A DNA stretch of 43,639 nt from assembly GCA_904063045.1 (NCBI GenBank), contig CAJFCJ010000095.1:141184-184822 (forward strand), written 5' to 3'. This DNA comes from Dimorphilus gyrociliatus (lineage: Eukaryota; Annelida; Polychaeta; Dinophilidae). A program made the translations under genes and the position numbers. Shown here one piece after another: positions 33,084 through 42,184 of the stretch (positions are counted from its first letter, which is position 1; each line of letters begins with the position of its first letter). The notes under the pieces are model-generated. The model did no database searches. It saw only the letters and a list, made by a program, of their open reading frames with translations, and was not told where the DNA came from.

Positions 33084-36000
33084 ATGACTTTGTTTATTAC
33101 TTTGTTTCTTTCCATCTTACTTTTTCAGGGTATTTTTTTCTTAATTTACATATTTGACAAATACTTTACGACCTTCTAAATGGATATATGAAACTTTTAG
33201 AAATAAATCCGGCTGTTTTATCGCAAAATGAAATTTTCAACTGCAAAACTGGACAAACAACTAATACGGCAAAATTTTGCGGAGTTTGTCAAACTGGAAC
33301 AATTCATTCAGCGGATCGTCTAAAATGCTATAGTTTGTATTTTAAATTTAAAAAAATAGAAACGCTTCTCTCTCCAGTTTTGAAAATTTAAAAATATTCT
33401 TTTGGAAACTTTTTTAGAATGTCCTGATTTCTGTTCGGAAAGATCTTGCAACCTCAAATCCGATACTAGTAACGAAGCGGATGCTACAACTTGTACAAAT
33501 TGTACTGAACACTATTACAATAAAGACGGACGTTGCCATGGTAACGGTGTAAACTAATTTTGGAAAAAGTTGTTAAAATTATTGTTTCCCTTTAGAATGT
33601 TCTAATGGATGTAAAAAATGCGAATCGAACGAAAAATGTCTACAGTGTTCTACCAGTTTTGCCTATCGAGATTCGTCGAATGATTGTGTTGCCTGTCCTT
33701 CTAACTGTAATAAATGTAGATGGGATACTTCTACTTCTAATGTACAATGCGAAGTTTGTCACTCAAGATATACTGTTAAAGGTCAAGGTTGTGTTTGTAA
33801 GTAATTTATATTACTCATCAACATTTGCTGATAGACGTTTCTATTTTATCAAGTATGTGGACCATACTGCAAAACGTGCACATACAATAATGATAATGGA
33901 GTAAGCTGTGTCAGTTGTGATATTAACGCCTATAAAGAAACTACTACAAAAAGTAGTTGTAAACTATGTTCAACATCAATTTCCGGTTGTGAAAAATGTT
34001 CTGACGGGAATACTTGTACAAAATGCCTGTCTAACGCCTACGCGCTAACACAGTCAAAACAGTGTGAAAAGTGCAGTGCTATTCATTCTTCGTGCTTAGA
34101 ATGTGAAGCAAGTACTGGAACAAATAAATGTACTAAATGTCAAATCGGTTACTACATCAAAGGTAATTCCTGCTCAGCTTGTCCAAGGAATTGCCATTCC
34201 TGCTCAGAAGATAACTCTATTTTGAAATGTTCCAAATGCATGATCAATTATACACTTCTGCAATCAATAACTTGTGATAAGTGTCCTGATAATTGTCTGG
34301 AATGTGACGTTGTCAACTCCAAACTGATCTGTAAAGATGGAAAATGCAGTCCAAAATACGTTAGAAATTCTGATAAACTATGCTCAAAGTGCCCTGATAA
34401 TTGTGTGGATTGCACCTGGAATTGGGCTAAAGCGAGAACAGAATGCAGAGGAACGGCGTCGACTCATTTCTGTATCGAGAGAGAGAATGGAAGATCTTGG
34501 GGACTTAAGAATGATGGAACATGCGTACCTTGTCCAACCAACTGCAATAAATGCTATTTTGAAGATGATTCCTCTCCAATTCCAGTTTGCTATCCTTCAA
34601 TGTGTCAAAAGAAGTTTACTTTTGACGATGAGACTGGAACTTGTGTTCAGTGTCCAAATGGTTGCGACTACTGCAAGAAAAGGTCAACAGGGTTAACGTG
34701 TCTAGCATGCAGCGAAAATTTTGCACCGAAGTATGGAACTTTATCAACAATTGAGTCTTGTGAAGCCTGTTCAATTGCAAATTGCGATTATTGCGAAATA
34801 GTATCGAATGCAGTTCAATGTATGAGATCTCCGTGTGGTAATAAATCTCCCAATTCCAACAGTAAAATGTTCTCTTTCACAAGTGGAACTTGCTCAGAAT
34901 CTTGCAAAGATAATACCTTATGTACTTCCGGTTCTATAGTTGATGAGAATGGATCGTGTTTTTGTAGATCGTGTTCAGAAGGAAGTACATTAATCCTTTT
35001 TGGCCCAAATGCTGGAGTTTGCAAAAATTGTGGACTGAATTGTGCTGATTGTCAATTGAACAGTGATAAAACTGATGTGGAATGCAAAACGTGTATTGGC
35101 AGTACCCAATGGGTTGATATTGAAATAGGAGGAACCTTATCAAGAGGATGCTACGGTAGGACAAATGAATGATATAGTCTTTAAGCTATGTAAATTCTCA
35201 AAAATAGATTGCGGAGAGGCGAGACTTCAATGCAAAAGATTCGAAAGATTCGGATCATCTCCAGATTACAAATGTAGATGTAAGGCTAATGAATGTATTG
35301 GAGACCAAACAAATTCTACAGAATATACAGTTTTCCAAGAATCTAATACTCCATCTACACCATTTCAGAAGTGTAAAGGTAAGAAATTAATCGAAACTGC
35401 AAAACGTCTAAACTGCAAAATATCCAAAAATAGCCTGCTCAGAGGAATTTCCAAATGCTGTACAGTGTACTAAAGTGAGTGGATCAACACCTACACCTGG
35501 TGTAAAAGTTTGTCAAAGTGGTTACGAGAAAGATACTGGTGTTATACCAACAACTTGTCAAAGTTAGTAATACAGTAATCTCTTGTTTAAATCAGCATTT
35601 CCCTAATTTCTATGTTCATTATTAGAGATTGGAGAATGGTGTGTTACTTGGTCCCTTCCTAATAGCGTATCCACTCAAGAAGTTACATGTACTAAATGTG
35701 CAAATGGTGCATTTTTAAATAGTACAAAATGCCAACCTTGCCCTGATAGATGTAGTGAGTGTATTATGATTGATCTTGTTCTCGTCTGTCTTGCCTGCTC
35801 CAACGGAAATTCTGGAATGGATTGCGCATCTCCGTCAAACGTTTGCGATTCAGCATCAATAGACTTTTGCGAAGAAAAATGGAATATGGCTCCTAGCGGA
35901 AGTACACCGAACTGCTATTGTTCAAAATGCCTTCCTACTTATGCTGCTAATAATTTTTATTCTTATAAGGTGTTAAATGTTGGAAGTTGTACTGCATTTC

Positions 36001-39000
36001 CTTTTGATAAAAGTGTTGTAGGTTGTTACCAGATGGCAACGCTAACTGACACTCTTAAATGTGCCAAATGCTTAAATTCCTTTGTTTTGACAGCTATGGG
36101 AAGCTGTCTTCCAGCAATATCTTCTTGTAAAGATGGATTCAGTTATGCATTTAATAACGTTAATGCATCTTGTAATGTACTTCTTCCACATCATGTGAAA
36201 TCAGGAGATATATATCCGGTTCCATTGTCAAATCAAGGAGGTCAGCAATGTCAAGGATACTTTGCAAAATCTGGAACATTTTCTCCTAGCTTGGCTAGAT
36301 GTTCTGGCTGTACAACTGGATATATTTTGGATACTTCAAATCCAGAAAAGTACGAATGTGTCGCCTGCAACGGGATAAGCTTGTTAAATTGTAAATTTGC
36401 AGTAGTTTCTGATGGTACATGCCTTTGTGGTAGATGCAGTGAAGCAGGAGAAGGGAAACATTACCTTAAACATCCGATTGATCCGGGATGCGTAGAAATT
36501 GCAGATATAGCAAATTGTAATGCATACACAATGAAACTGAACGAAGGAGTGTATATTGCAGTATGTTCAGAATGTTCTGCAGGTCAAATTGTCGCCAAAA
36601 ATGGTCTTTCTTGTTTACAATGTGGAACTTGCAATGGTGGAATAAACAAATTAAATTCGGTTGGTGATGCTTGCGAATGTACTTGTCCATTAACTGGGTC
36701 AATAATAAATTCTGATTTAAACGCCTGCATTGATTGTTCATCAGATAAAATTGCAAATTGTACAGAATTCATGCTAGTCAATGACATTTGTAAATGTTCT
36801 CAGTGTGCACAGAATTATATAATCAAAGATGATACGGAATGTATTGATTGTGAAAGCGGAGAAGGTGGGGCTAAATGTATTGAATGCAATTTGGCGGCTG
36901 GATCGTCAATCGTTTCAAGTTGTACAAAATGCGCTTCTGGTTGGGCTTTAGAGCCCGCTTCTTCGTCAACTAAGCCAAAATGTTATCAATGTCAGGATGG
37001 ATGTGAAAAGTGTACAGTTGATGTATCTTCCACAACTCCTAGTACAATTAACAGATGCCTTCAATGTACAGCAAACTATGCTCTTAACAATGCTGGAGAG
37101 TGTATAAAATGTCCATTAAACTGCAATGAATGCAGGATTGACCCCACTAATCAGAATAGCGTTATTTGCTTATCATTTGGATGTGCATCGTCACGAGCTC
37201 TAAAAGATTCCGATTTCAGTTGCGAATTATGCTCAATTACCAATTGCGCAATATGCGTACAGCAAATTAATGACTCATTTACGTGTTTGCAGTGTAGTAG
37301 CGGCTATTATAAAGACAACAGTGGAAATTGTCAAGCGTGCGTTGAAGGTTGCAGTTTCTGTTTGAATGGTGAAACTTGTATACCCAATGGCTGCACAGAA
37401 GGATTCATTAGACACAGAACAGAGGGAACTTGTTTGCCCTGTACTGGAGCTGGCGTTGCAAGGTGTTCTTTTGAAGCCGCTGATTCCGAGATACTTGTTC
37501 CGGAAGTGTGTAAATCTGGCAATACGTTAACTAAATCTTCTGGTGGTAGCCTATTGTGTGAAAGTAGGTTAAAATTTCAATAGACCATGTTTAAACCTGA
37601 ATTGTTCTAATTGTTTTGAAACAGGATGCGATCTAAACTGTAAAAAGTGCGATGTGAACGGGCTTACTAAATGCGACGAAGGGCAGTGTAACACTGGCTA
37701 TTTTTATGATCCAACTGATAAGGTATGTTATCAGAATAAATATGGATGTTTACAGTCAAAAAGATGGAATGGAGAGACAATCTGTTCTGCCTGCGATACT
37801 GCAATATCTGTTTTATCGAATGGCAAATGTAAAAACTGTCCAACTGGTTGTTCCGGTTGTACTTTTGATATGACTTCTGCTAAATTTTCATGCGCTTCAT
37901 GTAAAGATGAATACTATAGAACAGCTAATAATCTTTGCGCTGCTTGTCCAACTGGATGTAACACTTGCTTATCAAAAGAAGGAAGTGTTCAATGTACTTC
38001 TTGCAAATCAAATTATGGGCTGAATGGAGAACAATGCGAACCATGCAATACAGACAATTGTGAAAATTGTCAAACTTCTTCCGGAAGCGGAAGTAGTTCG
38101 GTAGAGTGTACATTTTGTGCAAAAAAGTATTACATAAACTCTGAAAGTTGCGGACAATGTCCAAACCTATGTCAAGAGTGCTCTTACAATGGCAAATACG
38201 AATGTTTAATATGTCAAGAAGGAACTGGAAGGTCACCAGACGGAACTTGTATTCCTTGCCCGGCAACCTGCCAATCGTGTGCCGTGAATTCCGATAGGAC
38301 TATTAGATGTATTAAATGCAAATCAAATGAATACTCTCTTCAACCTGACGGAAGATGTAGGCCCTGTTCAGAAGTAACATTTGCTAATTGCGCAACATGC
38401 AGTTCTAACCCATTCAAGGCCAAGGTTAGTTGCTACTCATGCAATGCTGGCTATTCTCTACAAAATGATGGAGAGGGTTGCATCGACTGTTCCATAGCTA
38501 AATGTGACAAATGTATCCATGGTAACATTTGTTTGGAATGTAAATCAGGATTCCAGTTGACCAATCATAATACGGAGTGTGCTCGTAAGTGGTTTTTTCA
38601 AGTCTCCTTCTATACAAAGAGCATTTATTAATTATTTCATTCATTTTTATAGAAAAATGCTACGAATGCAAAGGAAATGAAGCTGATTGCGGAAATGACG
38701 TTTCAAATTTAAAGAATAGCACCAGTAATTTAAAGGTTGTAGATTGTTCCATTGGAGATTGTTGGGCCTATAGAATGGAAAGTCTTGGACAAGTAACATT
38801 TGCTAGAGGATGCTCAAATGAAACTTGCACTTCCGCAACGACAAATGAAAATTGCAAGACAATTAACGAAAAGAAAGAATGTGTTAAATGCTGTAGTGGA
38901 GATCGATGTAATACCTGGGCATTAGACGGGAAAGCAGGAGCCGAAAGAATAGCCAATATCCCTTACTTCATCTTTTTATTAATTCTCATAAATATTCTAA

Positions 39001-39020
39001 CAACGGGATTAAGAATATAA
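33084..39020 (+). CDS. GPI-type surface protein with furin-like Cys-rich repeats and a Ly6/three-finger domain, about 1,789 aa
   Basis: Ten exons: 33084-33129, 33201-33332, 33418-33540, 33596-33796, 33854-35155, 35208-35378, 35434-35562, 35626-37563, 37625-38584 and 38653-39020. They total 5,370 nt in frame, and all nine introns are phase 1. Exon 1 is a signal peptide (MTLFITLFLSILLFQG). Exons 2-9 encode tandem furin-like/growth-factor-receptor Cys-rich repeats with the unit C..C...C..C....C..C..GY...G.C..C; examples are CPSNCNKCRWD, CPATCQSCAV and CPTGCNTCLS. The last exon encodes a Ly6/uPAR fold (CYECKGNEADC...GDCWAYRM...CCSGDRCNTW). Small residues (DGKAGAE) and a hydrophobic end (IPYFIFLLILINILTTGLRI) follow, fitting a GPI-attachment signal. 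No kinase or TM-cytoplasmic part is present. The role is unknown; adhesion or ligand binding at the surface is inferred. Confidence 0.8.
38653..39020 (+). other. Ly6/three-finger domain and GPI signal exon
   Basis: A single exon starting at the acceptor tttttatAG. It has the Ly6 opening (KCYEC) and the diagnostic CCxxxxCN (CCSGDRCN). About 20 hydrophobic residues precede the stop without a basic cytosolic tail. Confidence 0.75.
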
Positions 39021-39066
39021 GAAGCCGCCATTTTTTTGGTGTGTGGCTAAACGAAGATTTTGTAAA

Positions 39067-39072
39067 AATAAA
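39067..39072 (+). terminator. Candidate polyadenylation signal AATAAA
   Basis: AATAAA lies 47 bases after the stop of the furin-like-repeat/Ly6 gene. Confidence 0.5.
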
Positions 39073-39512
39073 CAAATATTATTATACAGAACTTTTCAAA
39101 ATTTTCAGAATAGCCACTAATTGAAGAACTACTAGTCGAACTGTAAATCTGTATAGTTTGAGTGTTGTAACAGCAAAAAAAAACAAACAATGCGTCTTTG
39201 CAGTATCTATACAAACAAGAGTTTTGAGAGAAAATGTCACACTGTTTGCCAATGTACTCAAAAAAATCTGTAATAGATGAAAATAATCCAGTTTTTATAT
39301 AGCTTATATTCCACTTATTATCAATAATTCAACTACCTTTGATACTGTTGAAGTTTTCTAAACTATCTTCTCTAATGATATAGAAGAATCTGGTTAAAAA
39401 GAGAAGAAAGACAATGTTTTATTAGCCTCAATCTCAGCTTTTGAAAAATAGACAATACATAAGATTTTTCAGTGACATTTCTCATCAGTCTGCTGTCTGT
39501 AAATAGCCAAAA
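39073..39512. other. Intergenic, about 0.4 kb
   Basis: A+T-rich. No gene was seen. Confidence 0.5.
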
Positions 39513-40043
39513 ATGGATAATTCAAGTCTGACGTCTAAGATTATTTTTCCACCAGATACTTTGAATTGGTTTATTGGCTATAAAATTATTGGTACAATTC
39601 TTTTCCTACTTGAAATATTTGGAAATTGTGTAAGCTTTATAATATTTGGAAAACGAACGATGAGCGGTACAACGACATCAATCTATCTACGAACATTAGC
39701 CATAATGGATACTTACGCAATGATGGCTTGGTACTTTTTCAATATGTTTTATACAATAGAAGTAAGCGTGTTTAAAGATGTTCAAGTGTTTGTTTACGTT
39801 AAATGTCAAATATACAACTATTTAGAGAAGACTTCACAACCGGATATAGGTGATTATCATTTTTTAGCCATATCCGCATTGGTTACAAAGCTATTATTAA
39901 AATCGAATAGCGCACTGAATTTCTATTTTTACTGTTTAAGCGGTAAAAAGTTTCGTAGAGAATTTATGAAATTAATTGTAAAAACTGGAATTAGTCTATC
40001 AACAGCAACAGAAAAAGTCATTTTTTCTACTTCTGCACTGTAA
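39513..40043 (+). CDS. Truncated rhodopsin-like GPCR (TM1, TM2, TM7 only), 176 aa, or pseudogene
   Basis: Intronless frame with its own ATG and stop. It reads as a class A neuropeptide-type receptor. TM1 is GTILFLLEIFGNCVSFIIF (G-N in the 1.50 region), and TM2 contains YLRTLAIMDTYAMMAWYF. Then KCQIYNYL, where TM3 would begin, is followed immediately by a TM7-like segment (LLKSNSALNFYFYCLSG) and helix 8 (KKFRREF). TM3 to TM6, about 170-200 residues, are missing, so G-protein signalling is not expected. The frame stays open across the junction. It could be an internally deleted retrocopy, a dominant-negative truncated receptor, or a gene with an intron I failed to see. No GT-AG pair at the join was evident. 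Confidence 0.6.
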   Translation: MDNSSLTSKIIFPPDTLNWFIGYKIIGTILFLLEIFGNCVSFIIFGKRTMSGTTTSIYLRTLAIMDTYAMMAWYFFNMFYTIEVSVFKDVQVFVYVKCQIYNYLEKTSQPDIGDYHFLAISALVTKLLLKSNSALNFYFYCLSGKKFRREFMKLIVKTGISLSTATEKVIFSTSAL

Positions 40044-40412
40044 ATAAATTGCTATTGATTTGCTATAGAAACGAGATTTTATGATCAAGACACTAACATG
40101 AACGATGCATGTAAAATTGATGTCAACAAGTAAAGATGTTTATTGTTGTCTTTGATTGATAAATAAAAAAAGAAGTGAATGTATAAAACTTACAAAAGGA
40201 ATTGATTGGTGTAGCGGAGAGGAGAAATGCTACGTTCAACCATCAAAAAGCTATTCAATTCGCTTGAATTTTTTATTATCGTATATTGTTTTTCCCTTTA
40301 AAAACTAGGTTTAAGTTTCATTGATATCGCTCAAATATTATCTTGTTCCTAGTGGCGTTGATAATAAGGTAAGAGCGTCACTTTATAGTTGAATAAAAGT
40401 TTTGCATAAAGG
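40044..40412. other. Intergenic between convergent GPCR genes
   Basis: No gene was seen. The plus strand has AATAAA just after the truncated GPCR stop and again near 40162. TTTATT at 40272-40277 is a minus-strand AATAAA suitable for the GPCR ending at 40413. Confidence 0.45.
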
Positions 40413-41572
40413 TCATTTGCCAAATCTTTGATCGAGTTTTCCAAAATGGCGTATGCCCAAAAATCGGATATAGGATTTACGAAAATGTTTGTTCATGATA
40501 CCGTAGATAATACTATTACAACTGGAATTAAAATGAGCAATGATAAGCGTAAATACGTGAACCTCAAGTGGTAATTTATCGTGTTTATCGTATAGAATAA
40601 CAATTCCATATGGCAACCAACAGGAGATAAACACAATAAAGATGACAAACAATGTTCTCGCTAGACGCAGTGCGTTTTTTCTCTCTTTCCTGTTTATTGT
40701 ATTCCTGATTGTCTTTTGCATCTTTATCTTTCTTTCCGCAATTTTCCTCTTTCTTTTTGTGACGTAAATAAAGATTTTCAAATAGGAAAATGCAATTAAA
40801 ACTATAGGGAATATAATTCCAACTATAACTAAAAAATTTGAATATGAATGAGAATTAGTCCTATCCCATAAACATGTCATCGCCTTTCTATCGAATTTAA
40901 TACTAGTCCAATTGATAAAGTGTAAATTAGGAATTTGGATAAGAAAGCATACCGTCCATAAGAGAATAACAATTCCAAATGTATTGGAAAGAGTAAAGAT
41001 TCTAAGGAGAGGAAGAGGAAGATGGAGGAGAAGAAGATTTATTGTAAAAGAAAAGAAATTCACTAACCTGTCGTGTAAACTTCTCTGAACAATATGAAAA
41101 TATCTATTGACGCTAATAGCTCCAATAGAGAACAAAGATGCCAAACAAGCAATTATGCACACCGAACCGACAATTTGACAAACAACTTGTCTTTCCAAAA
41201 ACCATTTTTCGCCATTAACAAGACCAATTATGCTAAAGATGTTTACAAAACTAGAAACTAACAAATCAGCAATTGCCAAATTGATAATAAAAATATTACC
41301 AATTCTCTTTAAATGCTATAACAAACAAAACAAACAAAACAAACAAAAAACGGAACGAAATAAAAAGAGATTGTTTTTTTTTTCATTTTTTTAAATTTTA
41401 AATTACAAACTTTATTAAAAAAAACTGCTCCAATTGCTAAAATATTTCCCACAGTTCCAAGGAAAATTGAAATGACCATAATAATTAAATATGGAATTGC
41501 AACATCCGCTCTACTATTCATAATTCCAGATTCCATAATTGATGTATTTTGCAGCAGATATGATAAATCCAT
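40413..41572 (-). CDS. Rhodopsin-like (class A) GPCR with NRY motif, melatonin/Tre1-moody-like, 332 aa
   Basis: Three exons: 41572-41411, 41315-41068 and 41001-40413, totalling 999 nt. ATG 41572 begins MDLSYLLQN, with N-glycosylation sites. TM1 has GTVGNILAIGAVF and TM2 has INLAIADLLVS. TM3 ends SVNRYFHIV, an NRY in place of DRY. TM4 has LLWTVCFLIQIPNL. ECL2 has TCLWD, pairing with C in ERQVVCQIV. TM5 is FLVIVGIIFPIVLIAFSYLKIFIYV. TM6 has FISCWLPYGIVIL (CWLP). TM7 has SSCNSIIYGIMNKHFRKSY, an NSxxY in place of NPxxY. NRY plus N(A/S)xxYG occurs in melatonin receptors and in the Tre1/moody/GPR84 group; I cannot choose between them. A basic third loop (KRKRKIAERKIKMQK) suits G-protein coupling. 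Confidence 0.8.
41316..41352. repeat. (CAAAA/CAAAC) short tandem repeat in GPCR intron 1
   Basis: Alternating CAAAACAAA units near the minus-strand acceptor of intron 1 of the GPCR gene. Confidence 0.7.
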
Positions 41573-42184
41573 GTTTTAGCGTTATATTTGAATACTGCAA
41601 CTAGTTTGATATTAAGTATAAAAGCTATCCTTATTTCTTATTGGCTAAAGAGATAATATTTAACCAATGACAACATAATTACATTAATTGGAAATTTTTT
41701 CCTAATTACTCTTAGATAGACTTAGCGACTCTTTAACATTAAAGATATGACATTCTAACTGGATTTAATTATTTAGATTGGATATTTAATATCAATTTAA
41801 TACAGTATAACGGCGTTCTTTGGAAAATTATAAATAGATACTTTATCAACAAATCACCAATTAGAATCAAGTATAGAATGTCAACTTTTCAGCTATTTAA
41901 ACCTTTTTCAAGTACAAACAAAAGACGTAAACATCGAAAAATATCTATGACAAAATTATCAAACGTTGTTTTCGTATTAGTTGACCTAGAAAAGATAATA
42001 TTCCAATACAGTTTAAAGAATTATACAGACAAACATAGTATGGATTCTAATTGAGCTTATAGGCCTACCATTTCATCAATATTGACCTTCACGATCTTTT
42101 ATAAATTGCTTAGTAATATTTTCAATTCATATTGTTTTTAAAATATTAACAAAACAATTGAAATAGTTGTTTATTTCCCGAATT
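41573..42184. promoter_or_regulatory. Shared upstream interval of divergent genes
   Basis: About 0.6 kb between the minus-strand GPCR and the plus-strand SRCR-unit gene. It contains ATTGG at 41639 and CCAAT at 41664 (CCAAT-box-like, both orientations), a TATAAA-like AGTATAAAAG near 41614, and TAGGCCTA at 42060. Function is inferred from position only. Confidence 0.35.

Noticed and set aside
34815-38266. Minus-strand frames across the furin-like-repeat gene
   Set aside because: They are antisense shadows; the plus strand gives a complete, Cys-patterned, spliced frame.
41316-41352. CAAAA/CAAAC repeat as a coding extension of GPCR exon 1 (KTK-like tail)
   Set aside because: The frame with an 87-aa product runs through an intron. 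The GTTTGT donor at 41410 and acceptor at 41316 restore the TM1-TM2 loop (FFNK-HLKRIGN).
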